A DNA stretch of 64,000 bases from Pontiellaceae bacterium B12227. Its GTDB lineage: Bacteria > Verrucomicrobiota > Kiritimatiellia > Kiritimatiellales > Pontiellaceae. Positions 37,115 through 47,211 of the stretch are shown here, piece after piece; within the stretch, counting starts at the first letter, position 1, and the number at the start of each line of letters is the position of its first letter. The position numbers were made by a program, and so were the translations under genes. Under the pieces are notes generated by a model. The model was not told where the DNA came from. It saw nothing but the letters and a program-made list of their open reading frames with translations, and searched no databases. The stretch spans positions 620,001 to 684,000 of the forward strand of contig JAROAZ010000001.1 of assembly GCA_029432775.1 (NCBI GenBank). Direction: 5' to 3'.

Positions 37115-37408
37115 GTGATTACACAACAACAGGCAATCAGCTCTCTTAAAAAATTCAAAGCCGAAGCCGGTTCCGAATATGGAATCATTTCGCTTGGCAT
37201 TTTTGGATCACTTGCCCGGAATCAGGCAACTGAATTGAGTGACATTGACGTTGTTGTGGAAACAGAAGTGGTGAACCCATTCCAGATGGTTCACCTCAAG
37301 GAACAACTCGAACTCATACTTGATATGCCCGTCGATATTGTCCGCATGCGCAAAACAATGAATGCTTTTCTCAAGAAGCGTATTGAAAATGAAGCCGTTT
37401 ATGTTTGA
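37115..37408 (+). CDS. mntA: MntA-type minimal nucleotidyltransferase antitoxin
   Basis: The protein has about 97 residues from GTG 37115, which has GGGAG 8 bp upstream; an in-frame ATG at 37097 lies inside guaA. The motif GSLARNQATELSDIDVVVE fits GSx10DxD of minimal nucleotidyltransferases. In the MntA-HepT pairs studied in Shewanella, MntA transfers AMP to a tyrosine of HepT and so neutralises the toxin. The hepT-like gene starts within the 3' end of this gene, as is usual for the pair. The reported partners match this arrangement; the activity here is inferred. Confidence 0.85.
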   Translation: MITQQQAISSLKKFKAEAGSEYGIISLGIFGSLARNQATELSDIDVVVETEVVNPFQMVHLKEQLELILDMPVDIVRMRKTMNAFLKKRIENEAVYV

Positions 37409-37781
37409 TACGGAACTGACAACTGAAATTCTGATGCAGATCGACCAGGCGATTGAGGTCGTACGCATTCGTTTTTCCGTAATAGCCTCCCCCGACGACT
37501 TTCTTGCAACGCCGGAAGGTTTGGAAAAGCTAGACAGCATCTGCATGAAGCTCATCGCCATTGGAGAAAGCGTAAAGAACATCGACAAACATACGGACTT
37601 TAAACTGCTGCCCAACTACCCGGAAATCGACTGGAAGGGCGTGAAAGGTGTCAGAGATATTATCTCACACCATTACTTTGATTTAGACGCGGAGGAAATT
37701 TTTGAGATTTGCAACAAGCATATCCCCCCGCTGCACAACACTATTAAAACCATGATCACTGATTTGAAAAACAGAGGTTAA
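37401..37781 (+). CDS. hepT: HepT-type HEPN ribonuclease toxin
   Basis: The protein has about 126 residues from ATG 37401, 8 bp inside the mntA end; an alternative ATG at 37389 would add 4 residues. The HEPN active-site motif Rx4HxY is present ([12 protein letters not shown]), and [20 protein letters not shown] matches the helical core of HepT (DUF86) proteins. HepT proteins are RNases that are silenced by AMPylation of the Tyr in this motif. Only 4 bp separate its stop from carB, so the pair is embedded in the nucleotide-biosynthesis unit. Confidence 0.88.
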   Translation: MFDTELTTEILMQIDQAIEVVRIRFSVIASPDDFLATPEGLEKLDSICMKLIAIGESVKNIDKHTDFKLLPNYPEIDWKGVKGVRDIISHHYFDLDAEEIFEICNKHIPPLHNTIKTMITDLKNRG

Positions 37782-37785
37782 CGCT

Positions 37786-40700
37786 ATGCCAAAACGCGAA
37801 GATATTCACCACATCCTAATCATTGGTTCCGGCCCGATTGTGATCGGCCAGGCCTGCGAGTTCGACTATTCCGGCACCCAGGCGTGTAAAGCGCTGCGGG
37901 AAGAGGGATACACCGTCTCGCTGATCAACTCCAACCCGGCCACCATCATGACCGACCCGGCTACGGCCGACCGGACGTATATCGAGCCGATCACGCCGGA
38001 AGCAGTGGAAAAGATTATTATCAAAGAAAAGCCGGATGCCATCCTGCCGACACTCGGAGGTCAGACTGCGCTTAACACAGCGATGAAACTGGTCGAACAA
38101 GGCATTCTGGAAAAATACGGCGTTGAGATGATCGGTGCTGAATACGACGCCATCATGCGCGGCGAAGAACGCGACCTGTTTAAAAAGGCGATGGCAGAAA
38201 TCGGCGTGGAAACGCTTCGCAGTTATGAATGCCACGATCTGGAAGAAGCCAGGCGCATTGCTGACGAAGAGCTGGATTTTCCGATTATCGTTCGCCCGTC
38301 CTTCACCCTCGGCGGAACCGGCGGTGGCATTGCGGACAACATGGAAGAGCTGATGGAAATTGCAGAAGGCGGCCTTAAAGCCTCTCTTTCAACGGAAGTG
38401 CTGCTCGAAGAATCCGTATTCGGCTGGAAAGAATTTGAGATGGAAGTGATGCGCGACCGCAAAGACAACTGCGTCATCATCTGCGCCATTGAAAACATGG
38501 ACCCGATGGGCATTCATACCGGGGACTCTATCACCGTGGCTCCGGCCCAGACACTGACTGACCGCGAATATCAGATTATGCGCGATGCCTCTTTGGCCGT
38601 CCTTCGTGTGGTCGGTGTTGAAACGGGCGGATCCAATGTTCAGTTCTGCATCCACCCGAAGACCGGACGGCTGGCGGTTATTGAAATGAACCCGCGTGTA
38701 TCGCGCTCCTCCGCCCTCGCCTCCAAAGCCACCGGATTCCCGATTGCCAAACTGGCCGCCAAACTGGCGGCGGGATACTCGCTGGACGAACTTCCGAATG
38801 ACATTACCAAAGAAACGCCGGCTTGCTTTGAGCCGTCGATCGACTATGTGGTCACCAAGCTCCCGCGTTTCACCTTCGAAAAATTCCCGTCTGCCAGCCC
38901 CAAACTGGGCGTCAGTATGAAGTCGGTCGGTGAAACCATGGCGATTGGACGCAACTTTAAAGAGTCGCTCCAGAAAGCTTTCCGATCCCTGGAAATCGGA
39001 GTCGATGGACTTGACCTTAAGGCGGAGGCTTTAATCGATGCATCCCGGCTTGATCATTATCTTTTAACGACGTGCACCGAAGGAACCATCGCCATCAAGG
39101 TTGCACTGAAGAAGGGCTACAGCCCTGAGAAGATTCATGAAATGACCCATATGGATCCATGGTTTATCGATCAGATTCTGCAGATTGTTGAAATCGAACA
39201 GCAGTTGATTGATGCAGCAGAACTCGATTATGACCTGCTGAAATATGCCAAGAAAAACGGATTCTCCGATGAACAGATCGGCGTGCTGCGGGGCTGCACC
39301 GGAAACGATATCCGGGCCCTCCGTAAAGAGCTCGACCTGATCCCGGTTTACAGTCTGGTTGATACCTGCGCCGGAGAGTTTGCGGCCTCCACCCCTTATT
39401 TCTATTCGACCTACGGCGGGCAGCTGGATGAAACCCGCCAGACCGAAAAACAGAGCGTCATCGTTCTCGGCTCCGGACCGAACCGGATCGGCCAGGGAAT
39501 CGAATTCGACTATTCCTGCGTGCACACGGTGAAAGCACTGCGCGAAATGGGATATGAGGCCATCATGGTAAATTCGAACCCGGAAACGGTTTCGACCGAC
39601 TATGATACGTCGGACAAACTCTATTTCGAGCCGCTCACCTTCGAAGATGTAATGAACATCTATGAAACTGAAAAGCCGTTGGGCATGATTGTTCAGATGG
39701 GTGGCCAGACTCCGCTCAATCTCGCCGACCGCCTGCTGGAAGCCGGAGTTCCAATCCTTGGAACATCGCCAAAATCCATTGCCGCCGCCGAAGACCGCGA
39801 GCAGTTCCGTCAACTGCTCGAAAAAGTCGAACTTCAATCCCCGCAGTCCGCCACCGCGCTGACCATGGACGAAGCCAAAGCCGCTGCCGAAACCATCGGC
39901 CTGCCGGTCATGATCCGCCCTTCGTTTGTTCTTGGCGGACGCGCCATGATGGTGGCCTATGAAGAAGAAGAGTTGGAACCGTTTGTACAGGCTGCTTTCA
40001 ATGCCAGCCCGGATCATCCGGTATTGATCGACCGTTTCCTGGAGCATGCTATCGAAGTGGACGTTGACCTGGTCTGCGATGGAACTGACGTTTATGTCGG
40101 CGGTGTGATGGAACACGTTGAAGAAGCCGGCATTCACTCCGGCGACTCCGCCTGCTCGATTCCGCCATACACCCTCTCCGACGATATGGTTGCCCGAATC
40201 AAAGTGGCCTGTACGGCCATGGCCATGGAGATTGGTGTGATGGGGCTGATGAACGCTCAGATTGCGGTTAAAGACGACGAGTTCTACATTATCGAAGTCA
40301 ACCCGCGCGCCTCCCGTACAGTTCCTTATGTTTCCAAAGCAACCAATGTCCCGATGGCCAACCTGGCCACGCAGATCGCCATGGGCAAAACGCTGAAAGA
40401 GCTCGGCATGGTCGGGTTCGAGCCGAAGGTTGAATGGTTTGCGGTGAAAGAAGCCGTATTCCCGTTCAACCGGTTTGCCGGCGTTGACCCGATCCTCGGC
40501 CCGGAAATGAAATCTACCGGCGAAGTGATGGGCATCGATAAAAACTTCGAGCTCGCCTTCTGGAAAGCCGAAGTAGCGGCTGGTCAGGTGCTGCCGACCG
40601 AAGGTGCCGTTTTCCTCAGTGCTAAAGATCGGGACAAAGACTGGATCGTGGCAGTCGGGAAAAAATTCGTGGAAGCCGGCTTCAGCCTGATTGCGACGGA

Positions 40701-40995
40701 AGGCACTGCACAAGCACTGCACAACGCAGGACTTGAAGTGCTGCTGACGCATAAACTTTCGGACGATGGAAAGAACGTGATCGACCTCATGAAGGAAAAC
40801 GGCGTCCAGCTGCTGGTCAACACCCCCAGCGGCCCGGTTGCCCGTGTGGACGAAATCAAGATCCGCTCGGAAGCCATTTTGCGCGGCCTGCCGATTGTCA
40901 CCACGCAGTCCGGAGCCGAAGCTTCAGTGAAAGCGATCAAATATATCCAGGAGAACGATTGGGACGTTAAGCCCATCCAGGAATACCACGCCTAA
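37786..40995 (+). CDS. carB: Carbamoyl-phosphate synthase large subunit
   Basis: The protein has 1069 residues, the normal CarB length. Two homologous ATP-grasp halves are visible: [20 protein letters not shown] and [17 protein letters not shown], with paired RPSFTLGG and RPSFVLGG motifs and the [16 protein letters not shown] and [15 protein letters not shown] motifs. The C-terminal MGS-like allosteric domain starts near 930 ([20 protein letters not shown]). It makes carbamoyl phosphate from bicarbonate, ammonia and two ATP. It ends the carA-guaA-mntA-hepT-carB unit and is followed by a strong terminator. Confidence 0.97.
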   Translation: MPKREDIHHILIIGSGPIVIGQACEFDYSGTQACKALREEGYTVSLINSNPATIMTDPATADRTYIEPITPEAVEKIIIKEKPDAILPTLGGQTALNTAMKLVEQGILEKYGVEMIGAEYDAIMRGEERDLFKKAMAEIGVETLRSYECHDLEEARRIADEELDFPIIVRPSFTLGGTGGGIADNMEELMEIAEGGLKASLSTEVLLEESVFGWKEFEMEVMRDRKDNCVIICAIENMDPMGIHTGDSITVAPAQTLTDREYQIMRDASLAVLRVVGVETGGSNVQFCIHPKTGRLAVIEMNPRVSRSSALASKATGFPIAKLAAKLAAGYSLDELPNDITKETPACFEPSIDYVVTKLPRFTFEKFPSASPKLGVSMKSVGETMAIGRNFKESLQKAFRSLEIGVDGLDLKAEALIDASRLDHYLLTTCTEGTIAIKVALKKGYSPEKIHEMTHMDPWFIDQILQIVEIEQQLIDAAELDYDLLKYAKKNGFSDEQIGVLRGCTGNDIRALRKELDLIPVYSLVDTCAGEFAASTPYFYSTYGGQLDETRQTEKQSVIVLGSGPNRIGQGIEFDYSCVHTVKALREMGYEAIMVNSNPETVSTDYDTSDKLYFEPLTFEDVMNIYETEKPLGMIVQMGGQTPLNLADRLLEAGVPILGTSPKSIAAAEDREQFRQLLEKVELQSPQSATALTMDEAKAAAETIGLPVMIRPSFVLGGRAMMVAYEEEELEPFVQAAFNASPDHPVLIDRFLEHAIEVDVDLVCDGTDVYVGGVMEHVEEAGIHSGDSACSIPPYTLSDDMVARIKVACTAMAMEIGVMGLMNAQIAVKDDEFYIIEVNPRASRTVPYVSKATNVPMANLATQIAMGKTLKELGMVGFEPKVEWFAVKEAVFPFNRFAGVDPILGPEMKSTGEVMGIDKNFELAFWKAEVAAGQVLPTEGAVFLSAKDRDKDWIVAVGKKFVEAGFSLIATEGTAQALHNAGLEVLLTHKLSDDGKNVIDLMKENGVQLLVNTPSGPVARVDEIKIRSEAILRGLPIVTTQSGAEASVKAIKYIQENDWDVKPIQEYHA

Positions 40996-41016
40996 CAGAA
41001 CTCCTCCAATGGTTGG

Positions 41017-41052
41017 AAAAAAAATACCCGGAAGCTTCCGGGTATTTTTTTT
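41017..41052 (+). terminator. Strong rho-independent terminator after carB
   Basis: AAAAAAAATACCCGGAAG pairs perfectly with CTTCCGGGTATTTTTTTT, 22 bp after the carB stop. The flanking runs make it bidirectional. Confidence 0.9.
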
Positions 41053-41170
41053 GAACAGATCGGGGTACTGAGGGTCAGATAGTATCAATTGAGATAAATT
41101 AGAGGGTTTTTTCTTTCTCCTTTTCCCTCTAATGGAACCAGGCGACCGCTAGTAACGGTCGCCTTTCTCT

Positions 41171-42136
41171 TTAGGCCAATAAGGATTTCGCTGCCTTGAA
41201 AACCTGATCCGGAGTAATCGAAGTAAGTGCTTCAACAGCCAGCTCTGAGCTCCGTGCAATATCGCGCGATTTCACCGAGCTGTTCTGGACCACCTTAAAT
41301 CGGCGGGCCAGCGGGCCGGTTTTATCCGGATCCGTAATTCCATAGATGCCAACCACCGGAACATCAACGGCGCCGGCCAAATGCATGCCGCCGCTATCGT
41401 TTGCAACGGCCAGTCGGCCATTTTTTAATAGTGCCGCCCATTCCTGCAGACTGGTCTTTCCTGCCACGCTTGTTACACGGTCACCCAGCATGGCAGTCAG
41501 ATCTTTACAGGCCGGCGCATCGCCGCCACCGCCGGCAAAAACAAGCTGAAGATCAGTCTGATCCAACAGCATGCGCGCCAGTTTCTCAAAATGATCCAGT
41601 GGCCACATTTTTGAAGCACCGCGGGCGGCACCGGGCATCAGCACCGCATAGTTTCCAAGGTTTGGAAACTTGGCTTCCAGGGTTTGGAATGCGGCATCGG
41701 GAATCTGAAGCGCGGGCAGTTCTTTCACAAGGTCGGCCGATCCGGGGGCCATAATCGGATAGTATTCGTTCGATTGGTGCCCACCGGCCAAAGGAATCAC
41801 TTTCGTGAGCATCAGAAAGCGATGATCCCCTCTCAGTCCAATGCGATGATGTATGCCGGCCATCGCCGGAATCAGAGCCGAGCGGAAGGAATTCGGCAGA
41901 ATGTATGCGGTATCGAACCCATACTGTTTAACTTCGGAAATGGTGGTACCCATTTTGTCCAGCGTCAGAATCTGATCCGGAACCGCATGCATTTCCCAAA
42001 AGGGTTTTAAATAGGGTTTCACGAGCATGGCAATATGCGCATCCGGATGTTCCGCCCGGCAGGCCTGAAGAGCCGGCATGCTCATGATGGCATCCCCAAT
42101 CCAGTTGAGTCCGACAATTAGAATACGCTTCGGCAT
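41171..42136 (-). CDS. waaF: ADP-heptose:LPS heptosyltransferase II
   Basis: The protein has 321 residues and belongs to glycosyltransferase family 9. It starts [20 protein letters not shown], the WaaF signature. The C-terminal half has VLMPGAARGASKMWPLDHFE and VANDSGGMHLAGAVDVPVVGIYG, the conserved ADP-heptose site. It adds the second heptose to the LPS inner core at the inner face of the inner membrane. It overlaps lpxK by one base, so the two are co-translated. Two palindromic TTCCA-N5-TGGAA words lie 7 bp apart inside the gene. Confidence 0.92.
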   Translation of the reverse strand: MPKRILIVGLNWIGDAIMSMPALQACRAEHPDAHIAMLVKPYLKPFWEMHAVPDQILTLDKMGTTISEVKQYGFDTAYILPNSFRSALIPAMAGIHHRIGLRGDHRFLMLTKVIPLAGGHQSNEYYPIMAPGSADLVKELPALQIPDAAFQTLEAKFPNLGNYAVLMPGAARGASKMWPLDHFEKLARMLLDQTDLQLVFAGGGGDAPACKDLTAMLGDRVTSVAGKTSLQEWAALLKNGRLAVANDSGGMHLAGAVDVPVVGIYGITDPDKTGPLARRFKVVQNSSVKSRDIARSSELAVEALTSITPDQVFKAAKSLLA

Positions 42137-43317
42137 TAATCGTTCCGGGGTGTTTTAAAGCAGATGCGGGAAATCCAGTCCATGAATTCGTCTTCTCCAC
42201 TGAGCATCTCGATTTCAACGCGCATATAGATGACCGGAATATCACGCCGATCCACAAATGGAAAGCGGACCGCATCTTTTTCAGTGGTCAGAATGGCTTC
42301 GGCCCCGTGCTTGATGCTCCAGTTGATCGTATTAATGATCTCCTGCTGCGAGAAACGATGATGGTCGGCAAAGCGGCGCGTGTAGACCAGCTCGGCCCCG
42401 AACGCCTCCAGCGCCTTTTCGAAACTTTCCGGAACGGCAATGGCTGAAACGGCGGCAATTTTCATGCCCTTCAGCTTTTCCAGCGGGTAGGTTTCATCGC
42501 CGAACACTTCTTTCAGATATTTTGCTGCATGGCGGCATTCCGAAATCTCGGCCACCGGATTGAGCTGCCGGAGCTTCGCCTTCAGTTCCGGTTCGCCTTC
42601 ATCGCCGCACTTGGTAATGAAAATGAATCCGGCACGTTTAATATTGCGCATCGGTTCGCGCAGGAGGCCGCGTGGTAAAAGATGGCCGTAGCCAAACGGA
42701 TTGGTGCGGTCCACCAGCGCAATATCCAGACGATGCCCGACTTTCAGATACTGAAATCCATCGTCAAGAATCAGCGTGTCGCAGCCCAGTTCTTTAATGG
42801 CATATTTCCCGGCTTTCACACGGTCTTTGTCCACCACCACCGCCACCTTGGGCAGGTTGGAAGCCAGCATGTAGGGTTCATCGCCGGCCGTCCAGGAATC
42901 GAGCAGCAGCCGTTTACCATCGGAAACCACGCGCGGCGGGGTTTCAATTTTTCCGGTGGTGATCCGCTGGACCATTTTTTCGCGGAAGGACTTTTCTTTA
43001 CTCTTATAACCCCGGCTGAGAATGGCCACCTTACGGCCCTGTTGCTGCAGATTGCGCGCAAAGACCTCCACAACCGGCGTTTTGCCCGTTCCGCCAACGG
43101 TCAGGTTGCCCACACTGATCACCTGACAACCCAACGTGTTTCCACGAATGATCCGGTGTTTATACAATTGGATACGCACCTGAACGATAACGGAAAAAAG
43201 CCACGACAGCATTTTCATTAGAAAACGAAGGATGGCGGGCCATTTTCCTTTCAGCGTGCCGTCGATGACCGACAGCAGATAGGTTTCCAGTTGTTCAGAT
43301 TTGCGCTTATTGGCCAT
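42136..43317 (-). CDS. lpxK: Tetraacyldisaccharide 4'-kinase
   Basis: The protein has 393 residues. The Walker A site reads [16 protein letters not shown], followed by [11 protein letters not shown] and [20 protein letters not shown], all LpxK signatures. A hydrophobic N-terminal helix ([17 protein letters not shown]) anchors it at the inner membrane, where it adds the 4'-phosphate of lipid A. With waaF it shows that the cell has an outer membrane with LPS. The length is somewhat above the typical 330 residues because of an N-terminal extension. Confidence 0.93.
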   Translation of the reverse strand: MANKRKSEQLETYLLSVIDGTLKGKWPAILRFLMKMLSWLFSVIVQVRIQLYKHRIIRGNTLGCQVISVGNLTVGGTGKTPVVEVFARNLQQQGRKVAILSRGYKSKEKSFREKMVQRITTGKIETPPRVVSDGKRLLLDSWTAGDEPYMLASNLPKVAVVVDKDRVKAGKYAIKELGCDTLILDDGFQYLKVGHRLDIALVDRTNPFGYGHLLPRGLLREPMRNIKRAGFIFITKCGDEGEPELKAKLRQLNPVAEISECRHAAKYLKEVFGDETYPLEKLKGMKIAAVSAIAVPESFEKALEAFGAELVYTRRFADHHRFSQQEIINTINWSIKHGAEAILTTEKDAVRFPFVDRRDIPVIYMRVEIEMLSGEDEFMDWISRICFKTPRND

Positions 43318-43387
43318 AGAAGGTTTAAAGTGTTAAAAATATATGAGGCCACTATACCTGCCGCGGACCGTTCTTCAAGGCAGGACA

Positions 43388-43430
43388 TAAAAAACGCGTT
43401 GCCTGCACGACGGCAGGAAACGCGTTTTTC
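43388..43430 (-). terminator. Terminator after metK
   Basis: AAAAACGCGTT and CCTGC pair with GCAGG and AACGCGTTTTT around a short loop, 17 bp beyond the metK stop on the minus strand. Confidence 0.85.
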
Positions 43431-43446
43431 ATTGCCTTAAAACCTG

Positions 43447-44634
43447 CTAAAGATTCAGGGCTTTCTGCAGTGCTGCCACCTTGTCGGTCTTCTCCCACGG
43501 GAACTGCGAACGTCCGAAGTGGCCATAGGCCGCAGACTCACGGTAGCTCCAGCCATTCGGAGTCATAAGACCCAGGTCGGCAATGAGTGCACTGGGGCGG
43601 AAGTCGAAGATTTCGCCCGACTTGAGCACTTCCTCAATTTTAATGTCCTCCACCTTACCGCTTCCATAGGTATCCACATTAATACTGAGCGGCTTCGGCA
43701 CACCAATCGCATACGCCACCTGAATTTCACATTTGTCAGCCAAACCGGCCGCTACAATGTTTTTGGCCGCATAGCGGGAATAGTAAGCCGCCGAACGGTC
43801 CACTTTCGATGGGTCCTTACCGGAGAAAGCACCGCCGCCATGACTGCCGACACCGCCATAGGTGTCTACAATAATTTTACGGCCGGTCAGGCCCGCATCA
43901 CCGTGCGGTCCGCCGATAACAAATTTTCCGGTCGGGTTAATAAAATACTCTGTATCCGCCGTCAACAGACCGGTAGGGTCCAGTACGTCTTTGCAGACCT
44001 TGATCAGGTCTTCGCGGATCTGGTCGAGCGAAACATCATCGGTCTGGTGCGAAATGACCACTGTATCGATCGAAACCGGCTTACCGCCCACATGCTTGAT
44101 GGAAACCTGCGACTTGGAATCCGGACGAAGATAGGCAATGTCACCGGCTTTACGGATTTTCTGCAGTTCGTCCAGCAGACGGTGGCTGTAGGCAATCGGG
44201 GCGGGCATCAGCTCTTCCGTAGCATTGGAGGCATAACCGAACATCATGCCCTGGTCACCGGCACCCTGTTCCGCGAAAAGGCCTTCACCTTCAGTCACAC
44301 CCTGTGAGATATCCGGAGACTGGCCGTGCAAACGGTTGATGTATTCAAAGGTTTTATCACAGAACTCCAGCTCTTCACGGTCGTAACCGATGTCCCGAAC
44401 AACTTCACGGGCGATGGCTTCAGCATCAATATTGTCCCAGCCGGCGCAGGTAATTTCGCCGGCGTTTACCACTAGGTTGGTTGTGGTGAGGGTTTCACAT
44501 GCCACGCGGCTTTTGGAATCCTGCTCCAGGCAGGCATCAAGAATGGCATCGGAAATCTGGTCACATACTTTATCCGGGTGCCCTTCAGACACGGATTCGG
44601 ATGTAAAAACATGGTCTACGCGAATTTTACTCAT
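43447..44634 (-). CDS. metK: S-adenosylmethionine synthetase
   Basis: The protein has 395 residues, the normal length. Signatures include [32 protein letters not shown] and [19 protein letters not shown]. It makes SAM from methionine and ATP in the cytosol. It is monocistronic, with its own terminator. In the 165-bp leader I see no SAM-riboswitch-like fold that I can name; the gap instead holds an inverted repeat at 44685-44723. Confidence 0.97.
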   Translation of the reverse strand: MSKIRVDHVFTSESVSEGHPDKVCDQISDAILDACLEQDSKSRVACETLTTTNLVVNAGEITCAGWDNIDAEAIAREVVRDIGYDREELEFCDKTFEYINRLHGQSPDISQGVTEGEGLFAEQGAGDQGMMFGYASNATEELMPAPIAYSHRLLDELQKIRKAGDIAYLRPDSKSQVSIKHVGGKPVSIDTVVISHQTDDVSLDQIREDLIKVCKDVLDPTGLLTADTEYFINPTGKFVIGGPHGDAGLTGRKIIVDTYGGVGSHGGGAFSGKDPSKVDRSAAYYSRYAAKNIVAAGLADKCEIQVAYAIGVPKPLSINVDTYGSGKVEDIKIEEVLKSGEIFDFRPSALIADLGLMTPNGWSYRESAAYGHFGRSQFPWEKTDKVAALQKALNL

Positions 44635-44684
44635 TTTCTAAACCTCTATTCGTTTATTCGGATTTATGAATATATGTAAGGAAT

Positions 44685-44723
44685 TTAACGAACCGGCGGG
44701 GTCAGATCGACAAAATTCGTTAA
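44685..44723. repeat. Inverted repeat around a GGGTCAGAT core, upstream of metK
   Basis: TTAACGAA and TTCGTTAA enclose GGGGTCAGATCGAC. A related string, GGGTCAGATAGTATCAATT, occurs in the intergenic space at 41073. GGGTCAGAT-containing intergenic repeats occur in many bacteria near REP elements, but identity with any named family is not established here. Confidence 0.3.
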
Positions 44724-44802
44724 TAAATATGGCCTTTTTTAATTTATTCCCCGATTCTCTGCTGTTTACAAAAAGATAGCTTCCACTGATTGGAACTGAT
44801 TT

Positions 44803-45696
44803 ATGAGAGAATTTACTAAAGACGACCTGATTAACTTTCTTCCGAAGTTTGAAACTTTTGTCGGGATTGATTCCGACGGTTGCGTGTTTGACACCATGGA
44901 GATCAAACAGAAGGGACACTTTCACCCGGCTATTATCCGGCACTGGGGGCTCGAGGCCATCGAAACCCAGGTGCGGGCGGCGGCGGAATTCACCTATCTC
45001 TACTCCCCCTATCGCGGCCTGAATCGCTTCCTTGGCCTTTGCAAAACCATGGAGCTGCTCAATGACTGGCCTGAAGCGCGCGATAACGCCGCCCTGCCTG
45101 ACCCAACCGATCTGCATGTCTATTGCGACTCCGGCCTGCCGCTCAGTAATGCCACCATTCAATCCGAAGCGGAACGTACCGGGAGCACCCTCCTGGCCGA
45201 GGCCTATCAATGGAGCGTCGATCTCAACGAAGATATCGACCGGAACATGCCGGATCCCCCGGTTTTCCAAGGCGCGGAAGAAGCGCTCAAGCTGATTGCA
45301 GAAAAATCTGATGCCATCGTGGTTTCCCAGACGCAGGCGGTCGCATTGCTGAAAGATTGGTATCGCGATGATCTCGCTCAATATGTGTCCGTCATTGCCG
45401 GACCGGAGCTGGGAAGCAAGATCGACGATTTTAACATGGCAGCCGTCGACCGCTATCCCGCCGACCGAATCCTGATGATGGGCGATGCGCCCGGCGATAT
45501 GGCCGCCGCCCAGGCCATCGGCTGCAATTTTTTCCCGATCAATCCCGGGCAGGAAGTTCAAAGTTGGGAACGATTCCTCGACGAAGGGTACAGCACCTTT
45601 CTTGACGGCGGTTTTTCCGACGATTATCAAAAACAACTCATTAAAGAATTCAAAGCCCTGCTCCCCGGCACCCCGCCGTGGAAACAACAAAACTAA
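44803..45696 (+). CDS. HAD-family hydrolase
   Basis: The protein has 297 residues. Motif I is VGIDSDGCVFD with both aspartates, motif II is IVVSQT, and motif IV is RILMMGDAPGDMAAAQAIG. A helical cap of about 150 residues carries YSPYRGLNRFLGLCKTMELL. It is probably a phosphatase of the phosphoglycolate/beta-phosphoglucomutase group; the substrate cannot be read. Unlike the HAD-like protein at 33.5 kb, all catalytic acids are present. A TTCCA-N5-TGGAA word lies 9 bp upstream of the start codon. Confidence 0.85.
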   Translation: MREFTKDDLINFLPKFETFVGIDSDGCVFDTMEIKQKGHFHPAIIRHWGLEAIETQVRAAAEFTYLYSPYRGLNRFLGLCKTMELLNDWPEARDNAALPDPTDLHVYCDSGLPLSNATIQSEAERTGSTLLAEAYQWSVDLNEDIDRNMPDPPVFQGAEEALKLIAEKSDAIVVSQTQAVALLKDWYRDDLAQYVSVIAGPELGSKIDDFNMAAVDRYPADRILMMGDAPGDMAAAQAIGCNFFPINPGQEVQSWERFLDEGYSTFLDGGFSDDYQKQLIKEFKALLPGTPPWKQQN

Positions 45697-45749
45697 CCAC
45701 AGGATTCACAAAATACAGATTCTTGTGATTCTTGTGCATTTTGTGGTTA
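45694..45749. repeat. Imperfect inverted repeat between the HAD gene and larB
   Basis: TAACCACA and TGTGGTTA form the ends. Between them CACAAAATACAGA and TTGTGCATTTTGTG can fold back with mismatches. The left end supplies the TAA stop of the HAD gene. Its style (short words made of ACAC/TGTG) matches the element at 47151-47211. Confidence 0.45.
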
Positions 45750-45762
45750 AAAGGTCGAAATT

Positions 45763-46509
<747 letters not shown>

Positions 46510-46575
46510 TAAACGTTCTTGATTCTTCAGGAGGCTTCAGGGATATTCCGCCCTTTGCAAATAAGGAGCATTTTA

Positions 46576-47142
46576 ATGGTTAAAGCATCTGATCTGAAAA
46601 AATCGCACGTCATCGACCTCGACGGAGCGCCGCACGTTATTGAAAACATCGGCCAGCAGTCGCCCACAGCCCGCGGAGGCGGAACGATCTATAAGGTCCG
46701 CTTCCGTAACGTTTCCACCAAAGCGAAAGTCGACAAAACCTATCGGGCCGATGACGCCCTGCAGGAAACCTCTTTTGACACCCAGGAAGTATCCTACGAC
46801 TACAAAAACGGCGACCGCTATGCTTTTATGGATCTCGAAACCTACGAATCCTTTGAACTCGTCGAAGAAGACGTTGAAGATATTCTCCCCTTCCTGATCG
46901 AAGGTATGGAAGGCATCACCGCCCTGGTTTCAGATGGTAAAATTCTGACCCTCCGCATGCCCGACACGATGGAAATGGAAATTGTAGAATGTCCGCCGGC
47001 CATGAAAGGTGCTTCCGCCACTTCCCGCACGAAACCGGCAACTCTTACGACCGGCCTGATTGTTCAGGTTCCTGAATACATTGCACCGGGCGAAGTCGTT
47101 AAGGTTGATACCAAAGAGCGTAAGTTCCTCTCCCGCGCTTAA
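46576..47142 (+). CDS. efpL: Elongation factor P-like protein of the EfpL/YeiP type
   Basis: The protein has 188 residues from ATG 46576, which has AAGGAG 8 bp upstream; an in-frame extension to 46519 has no such site. Three beta-barrel domains are recognisable. The domain I tip reads SPTARGGGTIYKVRF, matching the YeiP/EfpL tip rather than the PGKG tip of canonical EF-P, and KGASATSRTKPATLTTGLIV is typical of YeiP. It binds stalled ribosomes between the P and E sites and relieves polyproline-type pauses. The tip has Arg33 and no lysine for EpmA-type modification. Confidence 0.88.
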   Translation: MVKASDLKKSHVIDLDGAPHVIENIGQQSPTARGGGTIYKVRFRNVSTKAKVDKTYRADDALQETSFDTQEVSYDYKNGDRYAFMDLETYESFELVEEDVEDILPFLIEGMEGITALVSDGKILTLRMPDTMEMEIVECPPAMKGASATSRTKPATLTTGLIVQVPEYIAPGEVVKVDTKERKFLSRA

Positions 47143-47150
47143 AAAGTAAG

Positions 47151-47211
47151 AGCCACAGATGAACACGGATTAACACAGTGAATCCGCGTTCATCCGTGTT
47201 CTTCAGTGGCT
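47151..47211. repeat. Nested inverted repeat between efpL and dus
   Basis: AGCCAC (47151) pairs with GTGGCT (47206), and GAACACGGAT (47161) pairs perfectly with ATCCGTGTTC (47192). The element fills the gap and ends immediately before the dus ATG. Similar CCACAGATGAACACGG words are widespread intergenic repeats in several bacterial groups. Confidence 0.6.

Noticed and set aside
39064-40752. 562-codon minus-strand open frame antisense to carB
   Set aside because: carB is unmistakable over its whole length. A long antisense frame is common in genes with strong third-position bias.
41101-41163. Two hairpins between the carB terminator and waaF (AGAGGG/CCCTCT; GGCGACCG/CGGTCGCC)
   Set aside because: The A/T tracts are on the wrong side for a clean terminator of waaF. 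They may matter but I cannot assign a role.
44635-44802. Possible SAM riboswitch upstream of metK
   Set aside because: I looked for known SAM-aptamer helices in the 165-bp leader and found none; the palindrome there fits a repeat better.
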